Source: Pandoraea anhela (GTDB lineage Bacteria; Pseudomonadota; Gammaproteobacteria; Burkholderiales; Burkholderiaceae). From it: a stretch of 64,000 nucleotides of DNA. The stretch is from NCBI RefSeq assembly GCF_902459655.1, contig NZ_CABPSB010000010.1, positions 62,001 to 126,000 of the forward strand, read 5' to 3'. Positions 16,141 to 26,854 of the stretch are shown here, piece after piece; position 1 is the first letter of the stretch; the number at the start of each line of letters is the position of its first letter. The notes under the pieces were generated by a model that was not told the DNA's origin, searched no databases, and saw only the letters and a list, made by a program, of their open reading frames with translations. Both the position numbers and the translations under genes were made by a program.

Positions 16141-17115
16141 TCAGGGCATGAGCAACGTGGATCCGGTCGTCTTGCGCGACTCCAGATCGCGGTGCGCCTG
16201 CGCGACGTCCGCGAGCGCGTAACGCTGATTGACTTCGATCTTCACCGTGCCGCTGCCGACCACCTCGAACAACTCGTTGGCCGTAGCCTCCAGATCGGCG
16301 CGCTTGGCGGTGTAGTTGAAAAGCGTCGGACGGGTGAAGAACAACGAACCGCGCGACACGAGATCGCTCGTGTTGATCTGCGTGACGGGACCGGATGCGT
16401 TACCGAAGTTCACCATCGTGCCCAGCGCACGCAAACAGTCGAGCGAGCCGATAAACGTGTCTTTGCCGATGGAATCGTAGACGACCGGCACACCTTCTCC
16501 GCCGGTAATGTCCTTCACGCGCTCGACGAAATTCTCGCGCGTATAGACGATCGGGTGATCGCAGCCGTGCTGCCGCACGAGCGCCGCCTTCTCGTCCGAG
16601 CCGACCGTGCCGATCACCGTCGCACCGAGCGCCTTCGCCCACTGGCACACGATCAGCCCCACGCCGCCGGCGGCAGCGTGGATGAGGATCGTATCGCCGG
16701 CCTTCACCGGATACGTGCGACGCAGCAGATACTGCGCCGTCATGCCTTGCAGCATCATCGCGGCGGCCTGATCGTCGCTGATGTTGTCCGGCAAGCGCAC
16801 CAGCGGCGCGGCCGGCATGACACGCGCCTGCGAATAGGCGCCGCACGGACGGCTCGCGTAGGCCACGCGGTCGCCCGGCTTCACGTGCGTCACGCCTTCG
16901 CCCACGGCTTCGACCACGCCGGCGGCCTCCATGCCCAGACCGGCCGGCAGCGGCTGCGGATACAGCCCCGTGCGGAAATACACGTCGATATAGTTCAGCC
17001 CCACGGCGTTGTGTCGCACACGCGCCTCGCCCGGCCCCGGCTCGCCGACTTCGACGTCGACCCACTGCATCACTTCCGGACCGCCGTTCTGTTCGATACG
17101 AATCGCTTTGGTCAT
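16141..17115 (-). CDS. NADPH:quinone oxidoreductase (zeta-crystallin type)
   Basis: A 324-residue zinc-free MDR-superfamily enzyme, which would reduce quinones with NADPH in the cytoplasm. The N-terminal GroES-like part contains RHNAVGLNYIDVYFRTGLYP and GMEAAGVVEAVG; the Rossmann part has HAAAGGVGLIVCQWAKALGA. The zinc ligands of alcohol dehydrogenases are absent, as in QorA. Length and order are normal. AGGAGAAGGAG precedes the ATG. Last gene of a leftward run with mgsA and an atypical SDR (gaps 43 and 66 bp), a grouping that suggests handling of reactive carbonyls. Confidence 0.92.
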   Translation of the reverse strand: MTKAIRIEQNGGPEVMQWVDVEVGEPGPGEARVRHNAVGLNYIDVYFRTGLYPQPLPAGLGMEAAGVVEAVGEGVTHVKPGDRVAYASRPCGAYSQARVMPAAPLVRLPDNISDDQAAAMMLQGMTAQYLLRRTYPVKAGDTILIHAAAGGVGLIVCQWAKALGATVIGTVGSDEKAALVRQHGCDHPIVYTRENFVERVKDITGGEGVPVVYDSIGKDTFIGSLDCLRALGTMVNFGNASGPVTQINTSDLVSRGSLFFTRPTLFNYTAKRADLEATANELFEVVGSGTVKIEVNQRYALADVAQAHRDLESRKTTGSTLLMP

Positions 17116-17158
17116 CCTCGCTCCTTCTCCTCGATGGGAAATCGATTGATCTTCCGGA

Positions 17159-17572
17159 TCAGGTCGACAGTTGCGCCGCCAGCCGCACGATCAGTTGTTC
17201 CAGCAACAGGCGTGCGGTGGCGCTGTTGGTCGCACACGGCACGTTGTGCACGTCGCACGCCCGCACCAGCGCGTTGATGTCGGGCTCATGCGGTTGCGGT
17301 GTCATCGGGTCGCGCAGGAACAGCACCATATCGACGCGCCCCTCTGCGAGTTGCGCACCGATCTGCAAATCGCCGCCGTGCGGGCCCGAGAGCATGCGCT
17401 CCACGTCGAGCCCGAGTTCTGCGGCGATGCGCCCGCCCGTCGTGCCCGTGGCCACGAGCTGACATCGACGCAGCACGTCGACGTAGTCACGTGCGAGCGC
17501 GAGGATCTCGTCCTTCTTCTTGTCGTGCGCGATGAGCGCGATGCGGACCTTCGGTCCTGTCGAAACCGTCAT
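17159..17572 (-). CDS. mgsA: methylglyoxal synthase
   Basis: A 137-residue enzyme that converts dihydroxyacetone phosphate to methylglyoxal and phosphate. The catalytic residues of the E. coli enzyme are all present: His16-Asp17 ([12 protein letters not shown]), ATGTTGG phosphate loop, Asp68 ([10 protein letters not shown]), Asp88 (FLRDPM), His95 and Asp98 (PQPHEPDI). An in-frame ATG at 17614 would add 14 residues not seen in the family, so 17572 is preferred even though its ribosome-binding site is weak. Cytoplasmic; likely co-transcribed with its neighbours. Confidence 0.94.
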   Translation of the reverse strand: MTVSTGPKVRIALIAHDKKKDEILALARDYVDVLRRCQLVATGTTGGRIAAELGLDVERMLSGPHGGDLQIGAQLAEGRVDMVLFLRDPMTPQPHEPDINALVRACDVHNVPCATNSATARLLLEQLIVRLAAQLST

Positions 17573-17638
17573 TGATGCGATCCCTGAACTGGAGATGAAT
17601 GATGCGTGATGCATGCGTGAGGTCGGCGCCGGAACGCG

Positions 17639-18418
17639 TCAGAACGTGCCCGGGTATGCACCGCCGTCGATCAGCACGTTTTGCCCGGTGATGTAGCCGG
17701 CCTGCGCGCTGCACAGGAAGGCGCAGGTCGCGCCGAACTCGTCGGGCTGGCCGAAGCGGCGCGCCGGGATCGCCGCCGCGCGCCTGGCGCGCGTGTCCTC
17801 CACACTCTGGCCGCTCTTGGCCGCCGAAGCCGTCATCGTCGCCGTCAGACGATCGGTGTCGAACGCGCCCGGGAGCAAGTTGTTGACGGTGACGTTATGC
17901 GCAACGGTCGTGCGGGCAATGCCTGCGACGAAGCCCGTCAGGCCCGAACGGGCGCCGTTGGACAGCCCGAGAATATCGATCGGCGCCTTCACGGCGGAGG
18001 ACGTAATGTTGACGATCCGCCCGAAGCCCCTGGCAATCATGCCGTCGAGCGTCGCCTTGATCAGTTCGATGGGCGTGAGCATGTTGGCGTCGAGCGCGCG
18101 GATCCAGTCGTCGCGCTGCCAGTCGCGGAAGTCGCCCGGGGGCGGCCCGCCCGCGTTCGTCACGAGAATGTCGGGTTGCGGGCATGCGGCAAGCGCCTGT
18201 GCGCGCCCCTCCGGGGTAGTGATATCGCACGCCACGGCGATTACCGTCACGCCCGTGGCGGCGCGAATGTCGTCGGCGGTGGCATTGAGCGCGTCGGCCG
18301 TGCGGGCGACGATCACCACGTTGACGCCCGCGTCGGCCAGCGCCTGCGCGCAGGCGCGCCCCAACCCCTTGCTCGCGCCGCACACCAACGCTGTGCGGCC
18401 CTTGATTCCCAGATCCAT
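17639..18418 (-). CDS. atypical SDR family protein lacking the catalytic Tyr/Lys
   Basis: A 259-residue Rossmann protein of the SDR family: cofactor motif CGASKGLG (13-20), TNAGGPPPG, NITSSAVKAP (Ser140) and a C-terminal DGG. The YxxxK pair that defines classical members reads SxxxR (Ser153, Arg157 in GLSNGARSGL), so the normal hydride-transfer chemistry should not work. Related sequences with the same NGAR block occur in other bacteria, so this is a lineage rather than a fresh mutation. It may bind NAD(P) without being a dehydrogenase. Start set at 18418 (MDLGIKGRTALV); the open frame extends further but without family resemblance. Confidence 0.85.
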   Translation of the reverse strand: MDLGIKGRTALVCGASKGLGRACAQALADAGVNVVIVARTADALNATADDIRAATGVTVIAVACDITTPEGRAQALAACPQPDILVTNAGGPPPGDFRDWQRDDWIRALDANMLTPIELIKATLDGMIARGFGRIVNITSSAVKAPIDILGLSNGARSGLTGFVAGIARTTVAHNVTVNNLLPGAFDTDRLTATMTASAAKSGQSVEDTRARRAAAIPARRFGQPDEFGATCAFLCSAQAGYITGQNVLIDGGAYPGTF

Positions 18419-18645
18419 GTTCAGCCTTCGACAAGACAAGTGATGCATTGGCGGGGACTGCGAGGCGGGTCGAAGTGACGCCCCCCACAGCCGTCTTGCA
18501 GGGATTCTAAGGGAATCGTACGCACGCTGCTGAGGGTCCCTGACATCGAAACCCGGCCAGGCCTCTCGCGCTTCGGCTAAAATCGCGGCCATGCGGGCTA
18601 TATCGCGACATACCGGTCCGGTGGCCCAGCCTCGAATTGCCTGCC

Positions 18646-19296
18646 ATGAAACAAGACACCCGATTCCCGAATCTCTTCATCTGCGATCACCCGCTGATCC
18701 AGCACAAGCTCTCGCACATGCGCGACAAGGAAACGTCGACGCGCACGTTCCGCGGCCTGCTGCGTGAGATCACGCTGCTCATGGGTTACGAGATCACCCG
18801 CGACCTGCCGCTCACGACCGAGCGCATCGACACGCCGATGGTGGCCATGGACGCCCCCGTCATCGCCGGCAAGAAACTCGCCGTCGTGCCGGTGCTGCGT
18901 GCCGGTGTGGGCATGAGCGACGGTCTGCTCGATCTGGTGCCGTCGGCCCGCGTCGGTCATATCGGCGTGTATCGCGACGAACAACATCGCCCGGTCGAAT
19001 ATCTCGTGCGCCTGCCGGACGTGGCCGACCGTCGCTTCATTCTGTGCGATCCGATGGTCGCGACCGGTTACTCGGCCGTTCACGCGGTGGATGTGCTGGT
19101 CAAGCGCGGCGTGGCGCCGGAGAACATCGCGTTCCTCGCGCTCGTGGCCGCACCGGAAGGCGTGAAGGTGCTGCACGACGCCCACCCGGGCGTGAAGCTG
19201 TATGTCGCGTCGCTCGACGAGCGTCTGGACGATCACGCGTACATCATTCCGGGCCTGGGCGACGCAGGCGACCGTCTGTTCGGCACGAAGAACTGA
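18646..19296 (+). CDS. upp: uracil phosphoribosyltransferase
   Basis: A 216-residue salvage enzyme joining uracil and PRPP to UMP. The N-terminal [28 protein letters not shown], the central [19 protein letters not shown], the PRPP loop [11 protein letters not shown] and the C-terminal [14 protein letters not shown] are all textbook. The ATG at 18646 (MKQDTRFPN) is preferred over an in-frame TTG 9 nt earlier. A TAAAAT box at 18578-18583 is a plausible -10. A strong terminator follows, so the gene is probably monocistronic. Confidence 0.96.
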   Translation: MKQDTRFPNLFICDHPLIQHKLSHMRDKETSTRTFRGLLREITLLMGYEITRDLPLTTERIDTPMVAMDAPVIAGKKLAVVPVLRAGVGMSDGLLDLVPSARVGHIGVYRDEQHRPVEYLVRLPDVADRRFILCDPMVATGYSAVHAVDVLVKRGVAPENIAFLALVAAPEGVKVLHDAHPGVKLYVASLDERLDDHAYIIPGLGDAGDRLFGTKN

Positions 19297-19317
19297 GGTC
19301 GGCGAGCGCAGGATGCG

Positions 19318-19348
19318 AAAAGCCCCGGAAGTCCCGGGGCTTTTGCTT
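19318..19348 (+). terminator. intrinsic terminator of upp
   Basis: AAAAGCCCCGG-AAGTC-CCGGGGCTTTT followed by GCTTT, 22 bp after the upp stop. Confidence 0.85.
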
Positions 19349-19380
19349 TCCGGGGGCACGGCGCATTCGCCGGCGCCTGC

Positions 19381-20298
19381 CTAGGCCCGCTTGCGACGCG
19401 TCGCCATCGCCACGCCGATGGCGGCCAGCACCATGCCGCCCCAGGCCAGCGGCGGCATGTGCTCGCCGACCATCAGCCACGCCGCGAGTGCCGCAGCGGG
19501 CGGCACCAGGAAGAACAGCGTCGACACGCGCGAGGCCTCGCCGCGCCGGATCATCGCCAGCAGCAACGAGATCGCAACGATGGAATTGCCGATCACGAGG
19601 TAGACGAGCGTGAGTGCGAGTTGCCACGTCCAGTCGACACGCATCGGTTCGAGCCACCATGCGAGCGGTAACGTCGCGGCAAAGCCGACGGCGTACTGCA
19701 CCAGATTCGAGGTAATCGGATGCTGCCCCAGACCGAAGCGCTTCTCGTACAGCGTGCCGCAGGTGATCGCGCCGAGCGCCACGAATGTCAGCAGTAACCC
19801 GAGCGCCGACGTCACCTCCACCGACGAGCGCGCCACGATGACCAGCGCCGCCCCCGCCAGCCCCAGACCCAGCCCGATCCAGTTCATGCCGCTCACGCGC
19901 TCACCGACCAGACGCGGCACGGCCAGCGCCACGAGAATCGGTTGCAGCGATGTGATCAGCGCCACACTGCCGGCCGACACCCCGAGACGCAGCGCCAGAT
20001 ACGTCATGCTGAAATACAGCGCCTGGATCAGCAGACCGATGACGACGAGATGCCCCCATGCGGCCGCGGTCTTCGGCAGCGGCGGGCGCATTGCCAGCGC
20101 CAGCGGGGCGAGCAACACCAGCACGAGGGCGTAGCGCAACGCGAGGAAGGTCAGCGGATCGGCGTACACCAGCCCGATCTTCGCGACGGTGAAACCCACC
20201 GACCACAGGAACAGAAAGATGAGCGGCGCGGCTCGCAACCAGAGCGGATCGTGAGCCACGCCGGTGCGTACCGGGTCCAGCGATGATTTCAGAGACAT
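19381..20298 (-). CDS. EamA/DMT-family permease
   Basis: A 305-residue inner-membrane protein with ten hydrophobic segments and an internal duplication, as in EamA drug/metabolite transporters. It begins PLWLRAAPLIFLFLWSVGFTVAKIGL and has the family's SLQPILVALAVPRLVGE and FFLVPPAAALAAWLMVGE blocks at equivalent positions in the two halves. Export of a metabolite is likely; the substrate is unknown. The ATG at 20298 has no clear RBS. The frame is open to 20358, so the start is uncertain by up to 20 codons. Confidence 0.9.
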   Translation of the reverse strand: MSLKSSLDPVRTGVAHDPLWLRAAPLIFLFLWSVGFTVAKIGLVYADPLTFLALRYALVLVLLAPLALAMRPPLPKTAAAWGHLVVIGLLIQALYFSMTYLALRLGVSAGSVALITSLQPILVALAVPRLVGERVSGMNWIGLGLGLAGAALVIVARSSVEVTSALGLLLTFVALGAITCGTLYEKRFGLGQHPITSNLVQYAVGFAATLPLAWWLEPMRVDWTWQLALTLVYLVIGNSIVAISLLLAMIRRGEASRVSTLFFLVPPAAALAAWLMVGEHMPPLAWGGMVLAAIGVAMATRRKRA

Positions 20299-20428
20299 CG
20301 GCGAGAAGGAGGTCCTTTTCCTTTTTAATTGTCCGACGGGCGAGGCCCGGCAATGCATGCGACGCGCTTCAGCATACTGCGGTACGCCTCGGTACGCTTG
20401 GAAGCCCCTTCCCGAATTACCGACTCAG

Positions 20429-22069
20429 TCAGCGGCGCTTGCTGCCGCCGAAAATGCTGCCCAGCACGCCGCGCACGATCTCGCGCCCGAGTTGGCTGCC
20501 GACAGTGCGCATCGTGCTCTTGACCATCGCCTCGACCGGCGAGTCCTTGCTGCGCGATCCGCCCGAACCGCCGAGCAGTCCGCCCAGCGAATCGAGCAGA
20601 CCGCCGCCGCCCCCGGCAGGCGCCCCGCCGGCACCGCCACCCGGCGCGACAGTGCCGTCCGGTTGGCGCGCCTGCGTGCGCCCGACCAGTTGCTCGTAAG
20701 CCGACTCGCGATCGACCGCTTTCTCGTACACGCCCGCCACGAGCGACGCCGCCATCAACGCTGCACGCTCCGGCGGCGTGATCGGCCCGATGCGCGAGGC
20801 CGGCGGCGAAATATACGCGCGCTCCGTGATTGCCGGACGCCCCTTCTCGTCGAGCAGCGACACCAACGCCTCGCCCACGCCCAGCTCGCCGATCACGGTC
20901 TCGATGTCGAGCGCCGGATTCGCGCGCATCGTCTGCGCCGCGACCTTCACCGCCTTCTGGTCGCGCGGCGAATACGCCCGCAAGGCGTGCTGCACGCGAT
21001 TGCCCAACTGGCCGAGCACCGTGTCCGGGACGTCGACCGGGTTCTGTGTCACGAAGTACACGCCCACGCCCTTCGAACGAATCAGCCGCACCATCTGTTC
21101 GATGCGTTCGAGTAGCGGCTTGGGCGCTTCATTGAAGAGCAGATGCGCCTCGTCGAAGAAGAAGACGAGCTTGGGTTTGTCCGGGTCGCCCACTTCCGGT
21201 AAGCGCTCGAACAACTCCGCGAGCAGCCACAGCAGGAACGTGGCGTAGATGCGCGGGGCGGCCAGCAGCTTGTCGGCGGCGAGAATATTGACCACGCCAC
21301 GCCCTTGCGCGTCCGTCTGCATGAAGTCTTCGATGTTGAGCATCGGTTCACCGAAGAACTTGTCTGCGCCTTGCTGCTCCAGCGTGAGCAGGCCACGCTG
21401 GATCGCGCCGACCGAGGCGGCCGAGATGTTGCCGTACTGGGTCGTGAAACTCGACGCGTTGTCGCCCACATGCTGGAGCATGGCGCGCAGATCCTTGCTG
21501 TCGAGCAGCAGCAGGCCGTTGTCGTCGGCGATCTTGAAAACGAGGTTGAGCACGCCGGTCTGCGTCTCGTTCAAACCCAGCAGGCGCGCGAGCAACAGCG
21601 GGCCGAGATCGGAGACGGTGGCGCGCACCGGGTGGCCCTGCTCGCCGAAGACGTCCCAAAGCGTGGCGGGGCTGCCGTGCCAGTCGGGCGTATCGAACCC
21701 CAGATTGGCGATACGTTCCTTGAGTTTGGGCGTCTCGACGCCGGGCTGGGTGATGCCCGTCAGATCGCCTTTGACGTCTGCCAGAAAAACAGGCACGCCG
21801 ATATCCGAGAAGGCTTGGGCGATGACTTGCAGGGTGACGGTCTTGCCGGTACCGGTGGCGCCGGTGATGAGTCCGTGGCGGTTGCCCATCGCGGGCAGCA
21901 GTCCGAGAACATGCTCGGCGTTGCGCGCGATCACGAGGCGCTCACCGGGATCGTGAGCCGAACTCGCCGTGGCATGCGACGTATCGGGCGATGTTGTCAC
22001 TGTCGGCGCCTCGGGCGGCACGGCAGCGGCGGCGGCAGGCGCTTGCGACGACACAGGCTTCTTGGGCAT
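20429..22069 (-). CDS. HerA-like ATPase (DUF853 family)
   Basis: A 546-residue P-loop ATPase of the DUF853/YjgR group. After a 45-residue Ala/Pro-rich head come [13 protein letters not shown] (Walker A), [14 protein letters not shown], a Walker B segment [12 protein letters not shown], and [30 protein letters not shown] (sensor/Arg finger region). The tail is Gly-rich followed by [23 protein letters not shown], usual for the family. Function is unproven; a role in DNA metabolism is inferred from likeness to HerA. AGAGG lies about 7 nt before the ATG at 22069; longer upstream frames overlap yebC and are rejected. Confidence 0.9.
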   Translation of the reverse strand: MPKKPVSSQAPAAAAAVPPEAPTVTTSPDTSHATASSAHDPGERLVIARNAEHVLGLLPAMGNRHGLITGATGTGKTVTLQVIAQAFSDIGVPVFLADVKGDLTGITQPGVETPKLKERIANLGFDTPDWHGSPATLWDVFGEQGHPVRATVSDLGPLLLARLLGLNETQTGVLNLVFKIADDNGLLLLDSKDLRAMLQHVGDNASSFTTQYGNISAASVGAIQRGLLTLEQQGADKFFGEPMLNIEDFMQTDAQGRGVVNILAADKLLAAPRIYATFLLWLLAELFERLPEVGDPDKPKLVFFFDEAHLLFNEAPKPLLERIEQMVRLIRSKGVGVYFVTQNPVDVPDTVLGQLGNRVQHALRAYSPRDQKAVKVAAQTMRANPALDIETVIGELGVGEALVSLLDEKGRPAITERAYISPPASRIGPITPPERAALMAASLVAGVYEKAVDRESAYEQLVGRTQARQPDGTVAPGGGAGGAPAGGGGGLLDSLGGLLGGSGGSRSKDSPVEAMVKSTMRTVGSQLGREIVRGVLGSIFGGSKRR

Positions 22070-22390
22070 GAGAGACCTCTGCGGTAGACGCGGCGCGGCT
22101 CGTGACACGGCGCAGCAAACACCCGTGGCACGGTGCGGCGGCATGATAAAATTGCCTCCGATTATAGCGGCACCCGTTGCCGCTCGGACTGCACGGCCCC
22201 GAAATACCCCCGCGCGAATTCGCGTGATCGCCCCGAACCGCCTACCGCGACGGGGCGACGGGGCGGCTGGACAATCGGCGCCCGCGACCCCAGTGGTGGC
22301 GGGCGCTCCCGTTTCAACGGTTGGCCGCGCCGCACCGCGCGCGCCGGCAGAGCATACTTCGCCGCAACGTGCGGCACGACGGAGAAATTC
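22070..22390. other. divergent promoter region DUF853/yebC
   Basis: A 321-bp gap between divergent genes. AT-rich words near 22145-22170 (GATAAAATT, GATTATAGC) are the probable promoters. A perfect palindrome CGCGAATTCGCG is at 22213-22224. No other structure was seen. Confidence 0.4.
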
Positions 22391-23116
22391 ATGGCGGGTC
22401 ATTCCAAATGGGCCAACATCAAGCACAAGAAGGCTGCGGCAGATGCCAAGCGCGGTAAAGTCTGGACACGTCTGATCAAGGAAATCACGGTAGCGGCCCG
22501 TCTGGGCGGCGGTGACGCCGACAGCAACCCGCGTCTGCGTCTGGCCGTCGAGAAGGCCGCAGACGCCAACATGCCCAAGGACAACGTCAAGCGCGCGATC
22601 GATCGCGGCGTAGGCGGTCTGGACGGCGCCAACTACGAAGAAATCCGCTACGAAGGCTACGGCATCAACGGCGCGGCCGTGATCGTCGACACCATGACGG
22701 ACAATCGTGTGCGCACGGTGGCCGAAGTGCGTCACGCCTTCTCCAAGTTCGGCGGCAACATGGGCACCGACGGCTCGGTGTCGTTCCTCTTCACGCATTG
22801 CGGTCAGTTCCTGTTCTCGCCGGAGACCCCGGAAGACAAGCTGATGGAAGTGGCGCTCGACGCCGGAGCCGACGACGTGATCACCAACGAAGACGGCAGC
22901 TTCGAAGTCGTGTGCCCGCCCAACGATTTCCAGGCCGTGAAGGACAAGCTGGAAGCCGCCGGCCTGAAGGCCGAAGTCGCGGAAGTCACGATGAAACCGC
23001 AAACCGAAGTGGTCTTCACCGGCGACGACGCCGTGAAGATGCAAAAGCTGCTCGACGCGCTCGAAAACCTCGACGACGTGCAGGACGTATTCACCAACGC
23101 CGTCATCGAGGAATAA
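22391..23116 (+). CDS. yebC: YebC/PmpR-family regulator (TACO1 homologue)
   Basis: A 241-residue protein with the invariant N-terminus [23 protein letters not shown], the [14 protein letters not shown] helix and the [10 protein letters not shown] block. The family was long called a DNA-binding regulator; TACO1-type members act in translation of difficult sequences. Acidic C-terminal domain is complete ([17 protein letters not shown]). GGAGAAATTC supplies the RBS. purD begins 1 bp after its stop codon, so the two are translated from one mRNA. Confidence 0.96.
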   Translation: MAGHSKWANIKHKKAAADAKRGKVWTRLIKEITVAARLGGGDADSNPRLRLAVEKAADANMPKDNVKRAIDRGVGGLDGANYEEIRYEGYGINGAAVIVDTMTDNRVRTVAEVRHAFSKFGGNMGTDGSVSFLFTHCGQFLFSPETPEDKLMEVALDAGADDVITNEDGSFEVVCPPNDFQAVKDKLEAAGLKAEVAEVTMKPQTEVVFTGDDAVKMQKLLDALENLDDVQDVFTNAVIEE

Positions 23117-23117
23117 G

Positions 23118-24395
23118 ATGAAAATTCTGGTTGTCGGCTCGGGCGGCCGCGAACACGCGCTCGCTTGGAAGCTTGCCCAATCGCCGCGTATCCAACTGGT
23201 CTATGTTGCCCCGGGCAACGGTGGCACGGCGCTCGACGAGCGCCTGCGCAACGTGCCGATCAGCGATCCGAACGTGCTCGCCGAATTCGCCGTGCGCGAA
23301 GGCATCGCACTGACCGTCGTCGGTCCGGAAACGCCGCTCGCCGCCGGTATCGTCAACATCTTCCGCGCCCGTGGCCTGAAGATTTTCGGCCCGACCAAGG
23401 AAGCCGCGCAGCTCGAATCGTCGAAGGACTTCGCCAAGGCCTTCATGAAGCGCCACGGCATTCCGACCGCCGATTACGAAACGTTCTCCGACGCCGCCGC
23501 CGCGCACGCCTATATCGACGCCAAGGGCGCACCGATCGTCATCAAGGCCGACGGTCTGGCGGCCGGCAAGGGCGTGGTCGTGGCGATGTCGCTCGACGAG
23601 GCGCACAACGCCGTCGACATGATGCTTGCTGACAACAAGCTCGGCGACGCCGGCGCACGCGTGGTGATCGAGGAATTCCTGCAAGGCGAGGAAGCCAGCT
23701 TCATTGTGATGGTCGACGGCAAGAACGTGCTGCCGCTGGCGACCTCGCAGGATCACAAGCGTTTGCTGGACAACGATCAGGGCCCGAACACGGGCGGCAT
23801 GGGCGCCTACTCGCCTGCGCCGATCGTCACGCCGCAGATTCACGCCCGCGTGATGCGCGAGATCATCATGCCGACCGTGCGCGGCATGGAAACCGACGGT
23901 ATCCGCTTTACCGGCTTCCTGTACGCCGGTCTGATGATCGACGCCGACGGCAACGTCAAGACGCTCGAATTCAACTGCCGCATGGGCGACCCGGAAACGC
24001 AGCCGATCATGGCGCGTCTGAAGGGCGACTTCTCGGTGGTGGTCGAGCACGCCATTGCCGGCACGCTCGACAAGGTGGAACTGGACTGGGATCGCCGCTA
24101 TGCGCTGGGCGTGGTGCTCGCCGCTCACGGCTATCCCGACGCCCCGCGCAAGGGCGACCGCATCTCGGAAGTGCCTGCGGAGACCGACGAGTGCGTGACG
24201 TTCCATGCAGGCACGCAGCTCGAAGACAACGTGCTCAAAGTCACCGGCGGGCGTGTGCTGTGTGTGGTCGGCCTGTCCGACACGGTACGCGGCGCGCAAA
24301 GCGTGGCGTACCAGACCGTCAATCAGATCAATTTCGACGGCATGCAGTATCGGCACGACATCGGCAACCGCGCGCTGGCGCGCAAGCCGGAGTAA
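23118..24395 (+). CDS. purD: phosphoribosylamine-glycine ligase
   Basis: A 425-residue ATP-grasp enzyme catalysing the second step of purine synthesis. N-terminal [19 protein letters not shown], the ATP-grasp lid [41 protein letters not shown] and the metal/nucleotide block [12 protein letters not shown] are all present. Length matches the family. It directly follows yebC, a common Burkholderiaceae pairing. Cytoplasmic. Confidence 0.96.
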   Translation: MKILVVGSGGREHALAWKLAQSPRIQLVYVAPGNGGTALDERLRNVPISDPNVLAEFAVREGIALTVVGPETPLAAGIVNIFRARGLKIFGPTKEAAQLESSKDFAKAFMKRHGIPTADYETFSDAAAAHAYIDAKGAPIVIKADGLAAGKGVVVAMSLDEAHNAVDMMLADNKLGDAGARVVIEEFLQGEEASFIVMVDGKNVLPLATSQDHKRLLDNDQGPNTGGMGAYSPAPIVTPQIHARVMREIIMPTVRGMETDGIRFTGFLYAGLMIDADGNVKTLEFNCRMGDPETQPIMARLKGDFSVVVEHAIAGTLDKVELDWDRRYALGVVLAAHGYPDAPRKGDRISEVPAETDECVTFHAGTQLEDNVLKVTGGRVLCVVGLSDTVRGAQSVAYQTVNQINFDGMQYRHDIGNRALARKPE

Positions 24396-24425
24396 CGGCA
24401 GTTAACACGCCTGATTTAACGCGCC

Positions 24426-24490
24426 TAACGTTTCCGACGGTTTCTGACGTCTCTGACGGCTCTGAAGTTTCTGACGCCATCTAACGCCAT
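24426..24490. repeat. degenerate 9-10-bp tandem repeat
   Basis: Six to seven degenerate units of the type (T)TTCTGACG follow purD. Downstream at 24550-24582 a 9-bp stem (ACGGCCCGG with CCGGGCCGT) could terminate purD, although no clear T-run follows. The gap 24396-24778 holds nothing else. Confidence 0.45.
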
Positions 24491-24778
24491 CGCGCCGGCA
24501 GCACCGGGCGTCAGGTGGCGATAGCCGCACGACCATAGTCGCACGACCCACGGCCCGGGAGACCTCACGTCTGCCGGGCCGTTGTCGTCAGGCGGCCCGG
24601 CCACCTGCACGCCTGGGCCACGTCACATCCTTGGTGCACTGCGATTGACAAGCGCGGGGCAAGTTGGCACGCTGGCGTCGCGTGACACTGGAAGTTCACC
24701 CGTAGTCGACGCATCCGGCCAGCCCCGGCGGAACCCATGCAGTTTTCCCGACAGACCCCTCGCTCGACGGAGACTCAC

Positions 24779-25699
24779 ATGTTCGACCTCGACAAGCTGG
24801 TCAACGATTATCTGGTGCCGTTCGGCCTGAAGATCGTGATGGCCATCGTCATCTGGATCGTCGGCGGCATCGTCATCAATCTGGTGGCGCGGCTCGTTCG
24901 CAGCGCGATGACTCGCCGCAACATCGATCCCACGCTCGTTCGCTATACCGAATCGTCGCTGCGCATCGCTTTGCGCATCGCGCTCATCCTCTCCATCCTC
25001 AGCGTCTGCGGCATCGAGACGACGTCGTTCGCCGCCCTGCTCGCCGCCGCCGGCATCGCCATCGGCGCCGCGTGGTCCGGACTGCTGTCCAACTTCGCAT
25101 CCGGCATCTTCCTAATCGTGCTGCGGCCCTTCAAGTCCGGGGACATGATCAGCGCCGGGGGCGTGACGGGCGTTGTCGACGAGATCGGCCTGTTCGTCAC
25201 CACGCTCACGACAGCGGACAACCTGCGTGTGTACGTCGGCAACACCAAGGTGTTCGGCGACAACATCACCGTGTACGACGCCAATGCCTACCGGCGCGTG
25301 GATCTCACCGCCCAGCTCGCCCACACGGTCGACCTGCAGGACGCGGTTGTGCGCCTGAAGGCGCGCGTCGCACAGATTCCCAACGTGGTGGAAAAGCCCG
25401 GCGTCGACGTCGAGATTCTCGAATTCAACCCGTCCGGGCCGGTGCTGGCGGTGCGTCCGTATTGCCACAACCGCGATTACTGGCAGGTGTACTTCGATAC
25501 CAACCGGGCAATTGCCGAAGTCGGCGGCACGGCGCACTGGCCGGTGCCTGCGACGCGTCAGATCCTGATGCCGCCGCCGGGTGCCAGCGCGCCGGGTGTA
25601 CCCGCCAGCGCCGCCACCTCCACCGCCACGCCGCCGATCGCAGCGGGCGGGGGCGGCGCGACGCCGACCGGCGCCCTGCCGAATTCACCGGCCCCCTGA
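24779..25699 (+). CDS. small-conductance mechanosensitive channel (MscS family)
   Basis: A 306-residue inner-membrane channel with three hydrophobic helices. The pore helix is recognisable as SFAALLAAAGIAIGAAWSGLLSNFASGI, followed by the beta domain LRPFKSGDMISAGGVTGVVDEIGLFVT. The C-terminal 45 residues are a Pro/Ala/Gly-rich tail not found in E. coli MscS. The ATG at 24779 has GGAG 6 nt upstream; the open frame begins 14 codons earlier without an RBS. It would open under hypo-osmotic shock to release solutes. Confidence 0.93.
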   Translation: MFDLDKLVNDYLVPFGLKIVMAIVIWIVGGIVINLVARLVRSAMTRRNIDPTLVRYTESSLRIALRIALILSILSVCGIETTSFAALLAAAGIAIGAAWSGLLSNFASGIFLIVLRPFKSGDMISAGGVTGVVDEIGLFVTTLTTADNLRVYVGNTKVFGDNITVYDANAYRRVDLTAQLAHTVDLQDAVVRLKARVAQIPNVVEKPGVDVEILEFNPSGPVLAVRPYCHNRDYWQVYFDTNRAIAEVGGTAHWPVPATRQILMPPPGASAPGVPASAATSTATPPIAAGGGGATPTGALPNSPAP

Positions 25700-25905
25700 G
25701 CGCAGGTCCCGATTCCGTCGCCGGGCCATCGGCGACGCCTCATTGACCCAGATCATCCGGGCGCCGCCGGCCAGTGGGCCGGCCGCCCGCGTCCTGCTTC
25801 GTCCCGGTACAATCGCGGATAAATGGCGTACGTCGGCAACCCCGTCGACGCCCCCATCGACGGGCACATGCCCCGTCATATCGACCACGCAAGGGACGTC
25901 TCAGA

Positions 25906-26841
25906 ATGACAGCGCAAGACACCGCACAGGCGCCGGATACGGCGGCGGTACGCACTTATCTGCTCGGGCTTCAGGACAACATCGTCGCGACGATGGAACG
26001 ACTCGACGGCAAACGCTTCTTCGTCGACGACTGGCAACGCCCCGCCGACAGCCCGCTGCGTGGTGACGGCCGCACGCGCGTGCTCGACGACGGCGACTTC
26101 TTCGAGCGCGGCGGCGTGAACTTCTCCCACGTGATCGGCGACAAGTTGCCCCCCTCGGCCAGCGCCTCGCGCCCCGAACTGGCCGGTCGCGGTTTCGAAG
26201 CGCTCGGCGTCTCGCTGGTGCTGCATCCGCGCAACCCGTACTGCCCGACGGTGCACTTCAACGTGCGTATCCTGATCGCCACCACCCCGGGCGAGTTGCC
26301 CGCCTTCTGGTTCGGCGGCGGCATGGATCTCACGCCTTACTATCCGTTCGAAGACGACTGCAGGCACTTCCATCAGACCTGCAAAGACGCCCTCGATCCG
26401 TTCGACGCCACGTGGTATCCGCGCTTCAAGACGTGGTGCGACGACTACTTCTACCTGAAGCATCGCCAGGAGCCGCGCGGCATCGGCGGGATTTTCTTCG
26501 ACGATTTCTCCGGTGGCGGCTTCGAGACGGGTTTTGCCGTCATGCAAAGCGTGGGCGATGCGTTTCTCGACGCGTATGTGCCTATCGTGGAGCGCCGCCG
26601 CGGCATGCCGTACGGCGAGCGCGAACGCGATTTTCAGGCGCATCGCCGCGGCCGCTACGTGGAATTCAATCTGGTGTGGGACCGGGGCACCCACTTCGGC
26701 CTGCAATCGGGCGGCCGCACCGAATCGATCCTGATGTCGATGCCGCCCATCGTGAAGTGGCATTACGACTGGAAGCCCGCGCCGGACACCCCGGAAGCGA
26801 AGCTCTACACCGACTTCCTCGTGCGCCGCGAGTGGGTTTGA
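25906..26841 (+). CDS. hemF: oxygen-dependent coproporphyrinogen III oxidase
   Basis: A 311-residue enzyme that decarboxylates two propionates of coproporphyrinogen III to give protoporphyrinogen IX, using O2. Diagnostic blocks: [60 protein letters not shown] and [31 protein letters not shown] (read in parts). A TACAAT -10-like box is at 25808-25813. The open frame starts earlier, but the ATG at 25906 gives the expected N-terminus. nadD follows after 13 bp. Confidence 0.95.
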   Translation: MTAQDTAQAPDTAAVRTYLLGLQDNIVATMERLDGKRFFVDDWQRPADSPLRGDGRTRVLDDGDFFERGGVNFSHVIGDKLPPSASASRPELAGRGFEALGVSLVLHPRNPYCPTVHFNVRILIATTPGELPAFWFGGGMDLTPYYPFEDDCRHFHQTCKDALDPFDATWYPRFKTWCDDYFYLKHRQEPRGIGGIFFDDFSGGGFETGFAVMQSVGDAFLDAYVPIVERRRGMPYGERERDFQAHRRGRYVEFNLVWDRGTHFGLQSGGRTESILMSMPPIVKWHYDWKPAPDTPEAKLYTDFLVRREWV

Positions 26842-26854
26842 GGGTGCGCTGCGC

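Noticed and set aside
22213-22224. Palindrome CGCGAATTCGCG as an operator
   Set aside because: A 12-bp self-complementary GC-rich word can arise by chance in this genome and it is single-copy with no link to a promoter box.
22070-23044. N-terminal extension of the DUF853 ATPase to 23044
   Set aside because: The extra 325 codons are antisense to yebC and show no family likeness; the ATG at 22069 has an RBS.
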